64,000 nt of DNA from assembly GCA_964547645.1 (NCBI GenBank), contig CAZJOM010000009.1, positions 11,223-75,222 on the forward strand, given 5' to 3'. Positions 8,908-17,382 of the stretch are shown here, one piece after another (within the stretch, counting starts at the first letter, position 1; the number at the start of each line of letters is the position of its first letter). The DNA is from SZUA-430 sp964547645. Lineage in GTDB: Bacteria > Pseudomonadota > Alphaproteobacteria > Micropepsales > Micropepsaceae. The position numbers and the translations under genes are program-made. Below the pieces are notes generated by a model, which was not told the DNA's origin, searched no databases, and saw nothing but the letters and a program-made list of their open reading frames with translations.

Positions 8908-9288
8908 ATGGCGAAAATCCTGATCGCAGAGAATGAACTGGCGCTCAGGGAGTTTATCGCCCGCGGGCTCGAACAACGACGCCACAAGGTCACCATGGCC
9001 CCGGACGGCTCCGAGGCGTTGGAGCACCTCAAGAAGGCAAAGTTCGACCTTCTTCTGACCGACATCGACATGCCCATCATGGACGGCATAGCGCTGGCGC
9101 TCGCCGTCGGTCGCGACTACCCGAAGATGAAGATCATCATCATGTCCGGCCACGAGCATCAAATCGAGCGCGCCCACGGCCTGAACGACCTCGTCTACCG
9201 CGTGGTCTCCAAACCCTTCACGATCGCCGGCATCTGCGCCGTGGTCGACGAAGTTATCGGTACGAAAAAGCCGAAAAGCGCCGAGTAG
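8908..9288 (+). CDS. cpdR: Single-domain response regulator, CpdR-like
   Basis: A 126-residue stand-alone receiver domain without output domain. The phosphoacceptor is D52 in LLLTDIDMPIMDG, the conserved Lys lies in VVSKPF, and the acidic pocket reads AENE in place of the usual ED pair. Size and composition fit CpdR, which when unphosphorylated directs ClpXP to degrade CtrA and other cell-cycle proteins in Caulobacter and relatives. A GGAGG lies just upstream of ATG. It follows hpt by 16 bases on the same strand. The CpdR identity is likely but rests on similarity and length; another CheY-like single-domain regulator is possible. Confidence 0.78.
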   Translation: MAKILIAENELALREFIARGLEQRRHKVTMAPDGSEALEHLKKAKFDLLLTDIDMPIMDGIALALAVGRDYPKMKIIIMSGHEHQIERAHGLNDLVYRVVSKPFTIAGICAVVDEVIGTKKPKSAE

Positions 9289-9342
9289 CCAACACGTCAA
9301 ATGCCGCGCTAAGCTTGCCCCGCCAACCGCGAGCGCACGATC

Positions 9343-10941
9343 ATGCCCCAATCTCACATCGACACTGTCATCGTCGGTGCCGGCTTTGCCGGTCTCTACA
9401 TGCTCCATCGCTTGCGCCACCAGAACACCAGCGCCATCGTGTTCGAAGCAGGCTCCGGCATCGGCGGCACATGGTACTGGAACCGCTATCCCGGCGCGCG
9501 CGTCGATATCGAGAGCCAGGAGTACTGCTACTCGTTCTCAAGCGCGCTCGACGAAGAATGGCGCTGGAGCGAGCGCTACGCGCCACAGCCCGAAATCTTG
9601 AAGTACCTCGAACACGTCGCGAAGAAGTTCGATCTGAAGAAGGACATCCGCTTCAACACCCGCGTGACCGCAGCCCATTGGAACGAACAGTCGAAGCGCT
9701 GGCTGGTCACGACCGACAAGGGCGATCAAATCAGCGCCCGCGCCCTCGTCATGGCCACAGGCTGCCTGTCGATCCCGAAGGATCCCGACTTCCCCGGTGT
9801 GAACGACTTCCAAGGCAAGTCCTATTTCACCAGCCGCTGGCCGCACGAACCGGTCGACTTCACGGGCCTGAACGTTGCCGTCATTGGCACGGGTTCGTCA
9901 GCCGTGCAGTCAATCCCTGAGATCGCAAAGCAGGCCAAGCACCTGACCGTGTTTCAGCGCACGCCGAACTACACGGTACCCGCCCACAACAGTAAGGCCG
10001 ATCCGGCGATCGAAGAGCTTTGGAAGCTGAACCGCGCACGCTTCCGTTCTCAAGCGCTCGCGAACAACTCCGGTGTCCGCCAAATCGACCCGCAGGACCG
10101 CCTGCTGACCCAAACGCCGGCCGATGAAGTCGAGCAGATCTTCGAAGAGCGCTGGCAGCGCGGCGGCTTCGCCGTATTGGGCGGCTTTGCCGACACCGGC
10201 ATCGACGAGAACGCGAACAAAGTTGCCGCCGACTTCTTCGCCCGCAAAATCAAGAGCATCGTCAAAGACCCGAAGACGGCAGACCTGCTTACGCCGAAGA
10301 ACCATCCCGTCGGCACCAAGCGCCTTTGCGTGGATAGCGGCTACTGGGACACTTACAACCGTGCCAACGTGAAGCTGGTCGACGTGTCGCAAGCCCGCAT
10401 CGAACGCATAACGAAAACGGGCATCAGTACCGCTAACGCAGACTACGCATTCGACGCGATCGTCTACGCCATCGGCTTCGACGCCATGACCGGAGCGCTG
10501 ACCAAGATCGACATCGTTGGCAGGAACGGCCTGAAGCTGAAAGACAAATGGGCACACGGGCCCAAGACCTATCTGGGCCTGACGGTTGCGGGCTTCCCGA
10601 ACCTGTTCACGGTCACCGGCCCGCAAAGTCCTAGCGTGCTGACGAACATGCCGCCCTCGATCGAACACCACGTCGATTGGATCGCCCGTGCGCTGGCCGA
10701 CCTCGACGCTCGCAAGAAGCAAACGCTGGAAGCGACCGAAGCCGCCGAAACCGCCTGGGGTGCCCACGTCAACGAACTGGGCGCCATGACACTCATGGCC
10801 CGCGCCAACTCCTGGTACATGGGTGCCAACATTCCGGGCAAACCTAGAACCTTCCTGCCCTACGTCGGCGGCGTACCGGCCTACCGCCAGAAGTGCGCCG
10901 AAGTGGTCGCAAACGGATACGAGGGGTTTGTGCTCAGTTAA
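9343..10941 (+). CDS. Flavin-containing (Baeyer-Villiger type) monooxygenase
   Basis: A 532-residue FAD/NADPH monooxygenase of the cyclohexanone/phenylacetone monooxygenase type. It has an N-terminal FAD Rossmann motif (GAGFAGLYMLHRLR), the GGTWYWNRYPGARVDIES segment typical of the class and the NADPH Rossmann motif (VIGTGSSAVQSIPEIA). The fingerprint FxGxxxHxxxWP reads FQGKSYFTSRWP: the conserved His is Phe. Members insert oxygen next to ketones or oxidise heteroatoms; the substrate cannot be read from the sequence. It stands alone, with the next gene convergent. Confidence 0.88.
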   Translation: MPQSHIDTVIVGAGFAGLYMLHRLRHQNTSAIVFEAGSGIGGTWYWNRYPGARVDIESQEYCYSFSSALDEEWRWSERYAPQPEILKYLEHVAKKFDLKKDIRFNTRVTAAHWNEQSKRWLVTTDKGDQISARALVMATGCLSIPKDPDFPGVNDFQGKSYFTSRWPHEPVDFTGLNVAVIGTGSSAVQSIPEIAKQAKHLTVFQRTPNYTVPAHNSKADPAIEELWKLNRARFRSQALANNSGVRQIDPQDRLLTQTPADEVEQIFEERWQRGGFAVLGGFADTGIDENANKVAADFFARKIKSIVKDPKTADLLTPKNHPVGTKRLCVDSGYWDTYNRANVKLVDVSQARIERITKTGISTANADYAFDAIVYAIGFDAMTGALTKIDIVGRNGLKLKDKWAHGPKTYLGLTVAGFPNLFTVTGPQSPSVLTNMPPSIEHHVDWIARALADLDARKKQTLEATEAAETAWGAHVNELGAMTLMARANSWYMGANIPGKPRTFLPYVGGVPAYRQKCAEVVANGYEGFVLS

Positions 10942-10977
10942 GCGAGCGCGCCCGTAGGTGTACCCGTCGCAGCCGGA

Positions 10978-11463
10978 TCACGGTTCCTTTGGCGTCAGCT
11001 TTGCCCGAAGGTCGCGCACCCGGTCGAGCAGCGGCTGCAGCCCGTCAACCTTGGCGCCATGATCGAACGACACCGTCTTCGTCCCGCCGGAGCCCTCAAC
11101 CGTCAAGGACTCAGCTCCACCGTCGGCGCAATCCGGACAGCCGATCACGGCCGGTAGACCCTCGAACTTTGACGTCCCGGCAAGGCGGACAATCTCCTGC
11201 CACTCGTCGGCAGCGAGCGGTGTCTTAAGCGTCTGCGTTGGCAACTCCGCGGCACCGCGCCCGCCGCGGCTCTCGCGCACCAGCACGGCGCCGTCTTCGG
11301 TGATCTCAAGTTTCGTTGTGCAGTAGCCGACGCACATCCCGAACGACGTCGTCGACACGACGCGCACAATGCCGCCCGAAGCCGCGGTTCCGCCTTCGCA
11401 GGCGGCAATGCCCAGCGCGCCGGCAAAGGCAACGATCAATCCAACTCGCGCTTGAAAGCTCAT
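10978..11463 (-). CDS. Putative lipoprotein, DUF6438-like
   Basis: A 161-residue protein with a lipoprotein signal peptide: a hydrophobic core and lipobox GIAAC put the lipidated Cys at residue 22. The mature part has MCVGYCTTKLEITEDG, a Cys pair followed by a beta-strand, then IGCPDCADGG. The CxxxC start followed by a short beta sandwich resembles the DUF6438 family, of unknown function. Homology is suggestive only. It is convergent with the monooxygenase. Confidence 0.7.
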   Translation of the reverse strand: MSFQARVGLIVAFAGALGIAACEGGTAASGGIVRVVSTTSFGMCVGYCTTKLEITEDGAVLVRESRGGRGAAELPTQTLKTPLAADEWQEIVRLAGTSKFEGLPAVIGCPDCADGGAESLTVEGSGGTKTVSFDHGAKVDGLQPLLDRVRDLRAKLTPKEP

Positions 11464-11518
11464 TATCTGCTCCTGAACTGTTTCCTCGAGTCTATCAACC
11501 GGGCTCGCCGCCGTCTTC

Positions 11519-12157
11519 TTACTCTTTCTTGTCCACCATGTTCATCACGTCGAGGCTCGCCCCAGCCGGCGCCGCGATCTCGACCACGCGCTCGTCCACG
11601 TCGTCATACTCAAGCCGCAAAGCGCGCGACATCGTCGCGTGCATCTCATAGGTCGTAGTGATGTAGGTCAGCTCCAGAATCTCTTCATGCGAAAGATGCG
11701 CCTTCAGCGCATCGAAAATCTCCTCCGGCACTCGCCCGCCCATCAGCACCAGGCAATCCGTATAGGCAAGAACTGCGCGCTCGACCGGGCTCCACACATC
11801 CGCGATCGGCCAATAAGGAATGGCCTTGATTTGCGCCTCGCTGAAACCAACATCGCGGCAAGCCTTGCAATGCTGCGAGAACACGAACTGCGAGCCACGC
11901 GCCCAGCCGGCGCGGATCTGCCCGAGCTCGCGCAACTTCGGCGAAATCTTGCGCTTCGGGCTGCGATAGAACTGAAACCCTTCGGTCGTGTGCTTGAACG
12001 CATCCGGCACCAGCGCGAACACGGTCCACCAATTCCCCGGCGTCCCCGTCGCGGTCCCAGGCTCCTTGACCGGATCGCGCGCGCCGAACAGAACGTTGTA
12101 AAGCTGCTGCACAAACGGGTCGGCGTCGGCGCGTGGGACTTGGCGAAGGCGGGGCAT
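11519..12157 (-). CDS. Carboxymuconolactone decarboxylase family protein
   Basis: A 212-residue all-helical CMD/AhpD-fold protein. The active-site-like CxxC lies in FSQHCKACRDVGFSE, followed by the helix WSPVERAVLAYTDCLV typical of the larger CMD subgroup. Such proteins are peroxidase-like or act on aromatic lactones; the substrate is unknown. The open frame starts at 12211, but ATG 12157 (MPRLRQVP) is the conserved start. Confidence 0.85.
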   Translation of the reverse strand: MPRLRQVPRADADPFVQQLYNVLFGARDPVKEPGTATGTPGNWWTVFALVPDAFKHTTEGFQFYRSPKRKISPKLRELGQIRAGWARGSQFVFSQHCKACRDVGFSEAQIKAIPYWPIADVWSPVERAVLAYTDCLVLMGGRVPEEIFDALKAHLSHEEILELTYITTTYEMHATMSRALRLEYDDVDERVVEIAAPAGASLDVMNMVDKKE

Positions 12158-12217
12158 GGTTCGGGTTCCTCGGTGGCTGTACACACGATCAGTATCACAG
12201 CCGCGAGACAAACCGAT

Positions 12218-14671
12218 TCAGAACCGCCGCAGCAGCCGGTCGATATACTCAAGCTCGTTCATCGGCCGCCCGCGCTCGCCGGCGCGCCGTTGAAGCTCTT
12301 CTAGAATCTCGCGCGCCTTCTGGATGTTGATCTTGTCCGGCACCTTGACCGACCCACCGAACGACGGCCCATAAGACGCCTGTGGCCGGCCGAACGGATC
12401 TTCATTCTCGCCCTGGCCCATGCCCTGGCCGGGTCCCATCGCACCCTGCGCCTGCATCTGCTGGATGAGTTGTTTAGCGATGGCCTCGCCACCCTTGCGC
12501 AACTCGTCGATCGCCTTCTGCTGGTTGCCGCCGGCGGAACCTAGCTTACCAGAGCCGAGCTGATCCGCCGCCTCATCCATCGCATCTTGCGCCCGGGTGA
12601 GCGCGCGCGAGGTTTCTTCCGCGCCCTGCTTGGTCTGCTTGATGATTGCGGTCAGCTCGTCGCTGAGCTTCGCTTGGTCGCTCTTCAATGCTGAGGGCTT
12701 ATTGGGCTTTCCGGCCTCGTCGTTCGCTTGGTTCTCGCGGAACGTTTTGTCCATCAAAGCCCGCTGCCGCGCGATCATGGAGCCGAGCTTTTCAAGCGCG
12801 TCCGTCGCCGACTTCTGCTCCGGCGACATCTGCCCTTGCCCCATCGCCTGCATGTTCTCGAGCAGATTCTGCAGCTGCGACAGCATCTGCTGCGCCGCCG
12901 CGCGCGAGCCCTGCCGTGACAGGTTCTGAATCTGATCCAGCATCGACTTCAAGTCTTGCGGCCGTACCATCTGCCCACTCATGCCGGGCATGCCGCTGGG
13001 TTGACTTTGTGCCTTCTCGGCCATCGCCTTGATCGCGCGGTCGATCGCCGCACGCAGTTGCGCCATCAGCTGCTCGATCTCGTGCTCCGGCGCGCCCCTC
13101 GCAAGGGCCTCCATCAGCTTCTGCTGAATGTCACGCAGCTCGGCTTGTGCCTGCGGCGTGTCGCCGTCCTCGATCCGAAGCGCCAAGTCCCATAGCAACT
13201 GTTCGACCGCGGCAACTTCCGCCCCGCCGCGCGCCCGCGAAACCATGTAATAAGCCGTTCGCAGCGCCAGATAGATCCGTTGATCCGGGATGAAGCGCTC
13301 CGGCGCGATCGTCAGCGCATCCAGCGCCTTGGCCACGACTGGCGCCGATGAGACATCCCGCGCAAGGCTGCGCCTCTGTTCGATCATTGCGCGCGCCAGC
13401 GGATCCTTGAAGTGCCTCTCCGGCAGCACCAGCTTCACCGGCTTCGTCGTACCCGTTTGTCCGTTCTCGTCGCGTGCAACCAAGGTCACCGTCACTGGCA
13501 GCCCGGCCCAAACATGTGCGGTCAAATCCTTAAAGACGGTTGCGTCGCCCTCTTTCGCGGGCGCGGGCGGCAACGGCAGCTCGAACGAAATCGGCGACGG
13601 CGCTTTGCGGTCGGAGGGGCTCGACGCGTGATCAAGCGCAATCCGCGCGGTCGCCGCCGTCACGCCGTAATCGTCCTTGACCACATAGTTGAACCGCAAC
13701 GACGCCGCCGTTGTCACCGCGAGCGGCGTCTTGAACGCGATCTTGGGCGGTGTGTCCTTCGTGATCTTGAATTTCCAAATCGCGGTCTGCGACGCGTTCA
13801 ACGACAGCCGCACCGTCATGTCGGTATCGATAGCCAGCTTCGCATCGCGCGCGTCGCCGCCCGCAGGCAGGAATTCCGGCCGGGTCTGATTGGGCACCGA
13901 ACTGCCCAGCGAACCCACCCGTAGGCTCGCCGAAGCATCGCCATGCGTGCGCACGGTCAGCGTCGCCCCGCGCGGCACCGGGATCACATCCGCGGATGTG
14001 GACGAGGTAGTCGAACTCAAATGCCGTGGCGCCTCGCCGGTGTAGGCGGGCGGCGTCACCCAAGCTTCAAACGTCGCGGGCACATTGCCTTGCGCCCAGC
14101 CGGGCGAAACGGCAGCCGCGAGCCGGATCGGAACGTCTGACCAATTGGCCACGGTCAGCGCCACGATCACAAACGCTATTAGCACGCGCAACGCATGCGG
14201 ATCGCGCGCCGCCAGCGACAGCCGTGGCCACGCCACTGTCAGCCGATCGATGTGCTTGAGGACCCAGCGCCGGTGCGCGTCCCACAGATGCTTCGTGTCG
14301 TCGTCGCCCGCCGCCGGATGATCCTCAAGCGTGCTCAACGGCCGGTGCTCAAGCCCGCTCGATTGCTCCAGATGGCGAACCGCCTGTGCCCGCGTCGGCA
14401 CCGACGTCTGGCGCATCGAGTACATGACCGCCCAAACGATCGCGCCAATGAAGCCCATCAGGCTGAGCAGATGCAGCCATTCGGGCAAATAGACGAACAG
14501 GTTGGCCAGCGCCAAAATCAGAAAGAGACCAACCACGCCGCCGGCCGGCCACAGCAACGGCCACAGCCGTTCGACCGAGAGCGACGCCCACGCCAACATG
14601 ATGCGTTGCTGCACGGTCTGGGGCAGCCCATCCCGCGCCTCAATGCCCTTCTGTTCGCCGTCAACGCTCAA
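12218..14671 (-). CDS. TIGR02302 / DUF4175 family membrane protein
   Basis: An 817-residue protein. Two N-terminal transmembrane segments (about 39-60 and 66-84) and a further one near 165-180 precede a beta-rich extracytoplasmic region (FEAWVTPPAYTGEAP, ALDHASSPSDRK). A long Gln/Met-rich helical C-terminal part follows, with MLSQLQNLLENMQAMGQGQM and a terminal LEYIDRLLRRF. This architecture is TIGR02302/DUF4175, conserved next to lysA in alphaproteobacteria, of unknown function and predicted envelope location. It starts with TTG 21 bases after lysA, so it is the distal gene of the argH-lptM-lysA operon as normally organised. Confidence 0.88.
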   Translation of the reverse strand: MSVDGEQKGIEARDGLPQTVQQRIMLAWASLSVERLWPLLWPAGGVVGLFLILALANLFVYLPEWLHLLSLMGFIGAIVWAVMYSMRQTSVPTRAQAVRHLEQSSGLEHRPLSTLEDHPAAGDDDTKHLWDAHRRWVLKHIDRLTVAWPRLSLAARDPHALRVLIAFVIVALTVANWSDVPIRLAAAVSPGWAQGNVPATFEAWVTPPAYTGEAPRHLSSTTSSTSADVIPVPRGATLTVRTHGDASASLRVGSLGSSVPNQTRPEFLPAGGDARDAKLAIDTDMTVRLSLNASQTAIWKFKITKDTPPKIAFKTPLAVTTAASLRFNYVVKDDYGVTAATARIALDHASSPSDRKAPSPISFELPLPPAPAKEGDATVFKDLTAHVWAGLPVTVTLVARDENGQTGTTKPVKLVLPERHFKDPLARAMIEQRRSLARDVSSAPVVAKALDALTIAPERFIPDQRIYLALRTAYYMVSRARGGAEVAAVEQLLWDLALRIEDGDTPQAQAELRDIQQKLMEALARGAPEHEIEQLMAQLRAAIDRAIKAMAEKAQSQPSGMPGMSGQMVRPQDLKSMLDQIQNLSRQGSRAAAQQMLSQLQNLLENMQAMGQGQMSPEQKSATDALEKLGSMIARQRALMDKTFRENQANDEAGKPNKPSALKSDQAKLSDELTAIIKQTKQGAEETSRALTRAQDAMDEAADQLGSGKLGSAGGNQQKAIDELRKGGEAIAKQLIQQMQAQGAMGPGQGMGQGENEDPFGRPQASYGPSFGGSVKVPDKINIQKAREILEELQRRAGERGRPMNELEYIDRLLRRF

Positions 14672-14692
14672 CTCGAACCACCCATGCGGGCG

Positions 14693-15946
14693 CTAGAGCC
14701 AATCCGGCCAGCGCTCCTGTGCGATCATCTCTTCAACAGTCTGCCGCGGCCGTGTGACCGCAAAATGGCGCCCTTTTACAAGCACTTCCGGGGCCAACGG
14801 TCGGGCATTGTAGCTGGACGCCTGCACGGCGCTATAGGCACCGGCCGACAGTATGGCAACCAATTCGCCCGCGGAAACGGCCGGGATTTCACGATCCCGT
14901 GCGAACAGGTCCGTGCTCTCGCACACCGGTCCGACGATATCGTAAACCCTGCGTTGCAGGTTGCTGTGCCGCACCGGCACGATTTCGTGCCAAGCATCGT
15001 AAAGCGCAGGACGGATCAAATCGTTCATACCCGCATCCAGAATGAGGAATTCCTTGCCCTCGCCGCGCTTCACATAAAGCACGGATGAGACCAAAACCCC
15101 CGCATTCGCCGTGATCAGCCGCCCCGGCTCCATGATCAGCTGCACGTCCAACGCGCCGGTCGCCTCGCGCACCACAGCGCCATAGCTTTCGGGCGCCGGC
15201 GGCGCGGAGCGATCATCGTAAGGCACGCCCAACCCGCCGCCCAGATCGACGCGGGAAATCGCGTGGCCATCACTGCGCAACTCGCGCACCAGCCCCACAA
15301 CCTTCGCAAACGCTTGCCGGAACGGCCCAAGGTCCGTGATCTGGCTGCCGATATGAACGTCGACGCCGACGACCTTGATTCCCGGCAGCCGCGCGGCATG
15401 CGCATAGGTCGCCTTCGCCCGCGACCAGGCGATGCCGAACTTGTTCTCCGCCTTACCGGTCGAAATCTTTGCATGCGTCTTCGCATCGACATCGGGATTG
15501 ACGCGAACCGCAATCGCAGCCGTCGCCCCCTTCGACGCGGCAACTTCGCTCAAAACGTCGAGCTCTTCCTCGCCCTCAACATTGAACTGATAGATACCGG
15601 CGTCCAGCGCCAGCGCCATCTCCTCGCGCTTTTTGCCCACGCCAGAAAACACAATCTTCGACGCCGGCACCCCAGCCGCCAGCGCCTTCTTCAATTCACC
15701 ACCCGAAACGATATCCGCCCCAGCACCCAGCTTGGCGAGCGTCTTGATGACAGCCAGGCTCCCGTTCGCTTTGACCGCATAAGCGATCAGCGCCCCCTCA
15801 GGCATCGCCTCTGCAAACACTTTGAAGTGCCGCTCCAGCGTCGCCGTCGAATAGCAATAAAACGGCGTCCCCACCGCCTTCGCAATGTCAGCGAGCGGTA
15901 CATCCTCGGCGAATAGCGCGCCGTCGCGGTAGTCGAAATGGTTCAT
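14693..15946 (-). CDS. lysA: Diaminopimelate decarboxylase
   Basis: A 417-residue PLP enzyme that catalyses the last step of lysine biosynthesis (meso-diaminopimelate to L-lysine). The PLP-binding Lys is in AYAVKAN (K59); HIGSQ, the glycine-rich phosphate site DLGGGLGVPY and CESTDLFA (active-site Cys/Glu) are all present, as is the C-terminal AGAYSAVQASSYNARP. In most alphaproteobacteria it directly follows lptM; here about 1.3 kb of other genes intervenes, so it may need its own promoter in 15947-15997. Confidence 0.96.
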   Translation of the reverse strand: MNHFDYRDGALFAEDVPLADIAKAVGTPFYCYSTATLERHFKVFAEAMPEGALIAYAVKANGSLAVIKTLAKLGAGADIVSGGELKKALAAGVPASKIVFSGVGKKREEMALALDAGIYQFNVEGEEELDVLSEVAASKGATAAIAVRVNPDVDAKTHAKISTGKAENKFGIAWSRAKATYAHAARLPGIKVVGVDVHIGSQITDLGPFRQAFAKVVGLVRELRSDGHAISRVDLGGGLGVPYDDRSAPPAPESYGAVVREATGALDVQLIMEPGRLITANAGVLVSSVLYVKRGEGKEFLILDAGMNDLIRPALYDAWHEIVPVRHSNLQRRVYDIVGPVCESTDLFARDREIPAVSAGELVAILSAGAYSAVQASSYNARPLAPEVLVKGRHFAVTRPRQTVEEMIAQERWPDWL

Positions 15947-15997
15947 TTAGCAGGTCCGCACGTGCGTAAAAGACCGGATCGGTGTATTGGATTTCCC

Positions 15998-16654
15998 ATG
16001 CGTTCGCCACAGTTACACGACGCCGTTGAGGCGCTCTACGCTGAATTCCGCGCGCCCAAACCGCGCACGATCGAAGGCTGTCCGTGCTGCACCGACCCGA
16101 AAGAGGTTTGTCTGCTGTTGGCCAAAAGCTTACGTGAACTCTCGGCCGATGACCTCAGCAACTACGGTTCCTCGCTTTTTCTGACGATGGGCGATGAGAG
16201 AGACTTCTTGTACTTCCTTCCACGCCTTTTCGACATCGCCACGTCGCAGGACTGGTGGCCGTCCCCCGAGGTGTTGCTCGACAAGCTCAAGCGAGCGCAA
16301 TGGAACAACTGGCCGAAGCACCAACAGCAGGCCGTCCAGTGCGTGATCGAGGCGTGGTTCGCCGACAGGCTGGCGGCGCTCGAATCGTTGACGACGGAAC
16401 AATTGTACGTCGACGGGGCGTCAATCGACGCTTTGTTGTGCGGCATCGCGCACGCCGGGTTGCCACTCGCGCCCTATCTTGAAGCGCTCGCAACGCATCA
16501 AGCTGCGCTGAAAGCGTGCTTCGACTGGCACGCACACGCATTCTTCAAACGAAGACACCTCGGCGATGGCTTCTGGAAGAACTGCCCCCAAGCCGAGGCT
16601 GAGGTGATGGCCTTCTACGAGTCGCCGCCAATTCGCGAACGTCTGGGATTCTGA
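15998..16654 (+). CDS. Conserved hypothetical protein with CPCC motif
   Basis: A 218-residue soluble protein with an N-terminal GCPCC motif (about residue 30) followed by a largely helical body rich in Trp, Phe and Leu (DFLYFLPRLFDIAT, SQDWWPSPEVLLDKL). No signal peptide or membrane segment. I do not recognise a function. The frame extends back to 15938, which would overlap the divergent lysA start; ATG 15998 is used. It is on the opposite strand to the surrounding lysine/arginine genes and lies in the insert that separates lysA from lptM. Confidence 0.72.
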   Translation: MRSPQLHDAVEALYAEFRAPKPRTIEGCPCCTDPKEVCLLLAKSLRELSADDLSNYGSSLFLTMGDERDFLYFLPRLFDIATSQDWWPSPEVLLDKLKRAQWNNWPKHQQQAVQCVIEAWFADRLAALESLTTEQLYVDGASIDALLCGIAHAGLPLAPYLEALATHQAALKACFDWHAHAFFKRRHLGDGFWKNCPQAEAEVMAFYESPPIRERLGF

Positions 16655-16665
16655 GATAATCCAAA

Positions 16666-16836
16666 ATGGCTGAAGTCAAACGAATCCGCGCAGAAGCCGA
16701 CTACGAAGCGGCGCTGACCGAAGTAGCGCACCGTTGGGGAGCAAAACTCGGCACACCAGCGGGCGACCCGCTTGATGTTCTTGCGACGCAGATCGAAGCT
16801 TATGAAACGATGCACTTCCCCATGGACCCACCCTAG
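16666..16836 (+). pseudogene. Truncated HigA-type antitoxin (N-terminal stump)
   Basis: A 56-codon frame too short for routine ORF calling. It matches the conserved N-terminal half of HigA-type antitoxins: K-x-IRxExDYEAAL near the start, then GTPAGDPLDVLATQIEAYE and the terminal HFPMDPP. In full-length members this is followed by DPxxAIxFRMEQ and a helix-turn-helix domain; here a TAG stop follows the last Pro and no HTH can be read downstream in any frame. No HigB toxin gene is adjacent. It begins 11 bases after the preceding gene, and its last four bases overlap the convergent hypothetical gene. Confidence 0.75.
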
Positions 16837-17267
16837 GCAGGTCGGCGAGCTTCGTTCGAGATTCGTCTCGTTGTCGTACGCACGAACGGTATCTTCAGAA
16901 CGGCATGGCTGGCGACCGTTTGCCAACCATCTTGGGCCATTCTCTGCAGCGTGCCTCCGACGTATCTACCCGATCGCCAAGTCGTCAGAATGGAGTACTC
17001 GCCGGAGACGAGACCGTCGAGCGCTATTTCAACGGTGCTCCTCACCTTCTCGAACGGAAAGAAGGTCGACCAAAACTCTGCAACACCTATGTTGAGCTCG
17101 TCGCAGTTCTGGCAACAAAGGGTGATCTCGAAACTAAGACACTCCTGCCGAGGCACGCGCATCAGAAGTTCGACATTCGGCTGATCGATCTTCTCAATCG
17201 CAAGGCGGTGCCTAGCCGCGAAGTCGCGGAACATCTGCTCGGCCAACGGGCTGCAGTCGAGCGGCAA
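16833..17267 (-). CDS. Hypothetical protein
   Basis: A 144-residue soluble protein of unknown function. It has an alpha/beta look with Cys in SFEITLCCQNCDELN, then WSTFFPFEKVRSTVEIALDG and STWRSG-like turns; the C-terminus is basic. Amino-acid composition is that of a real protein, not an antisense shadow. It lies between the HigA stump and lptM and ends one base before the lptM stop region, so it may be transcribed from the argH promoter. Confidence 0.65.
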   Translation of the reverse strand: MPLDCSPLAEQMFRDFAARHRLAIEKIDQPNVELLMRVPRQECLSFEITLCCQNCDELNIGVAEFWSTFFPFEKVRSTVEIALDGLVSGEYSILTTWRSGRYVGGTLQRMAQDGWQTVASHAVLKIPFVRTTTRRISNEARRPA

Positions 17268-17268
17268 A

Positions 17269-17382
17269 CTACTTTGTGGCCGCGACCGATGCCTTCGGCG
17301 GCTCCAACGGCCCCTTCTTCCCGCAGGCGCTCACGCCCAAGCCGGCGACCAACGCCGCGACAATCAACACCCGCATGATCAT
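17269..17382 (-). CDS. lptM: LptM (YifL)-type small lipoprotein
   Basis: A 37-residue lipoprotein, shorter than usual gene-calling cut-offs. The signal peptide (MRVLIVAALVAGLGV) ends in lipobox VSAC, followed by the family hallmark GKKGPLEPP. LptM assists disulfide maturation of the LptDE lipopolysaccharide translocon in E. coli. The ATG overlaps the argH stop by four bases (ATGA), giving translational coupling. Position between argH and lysA is the usual alphaproteobacterial arrangement, but lysA is here displaced. Confidence 0.88.
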   Translation of the reverse strand: MIMRVLIVAALVAGLGVSACGKKGPLEPPKASVAATK

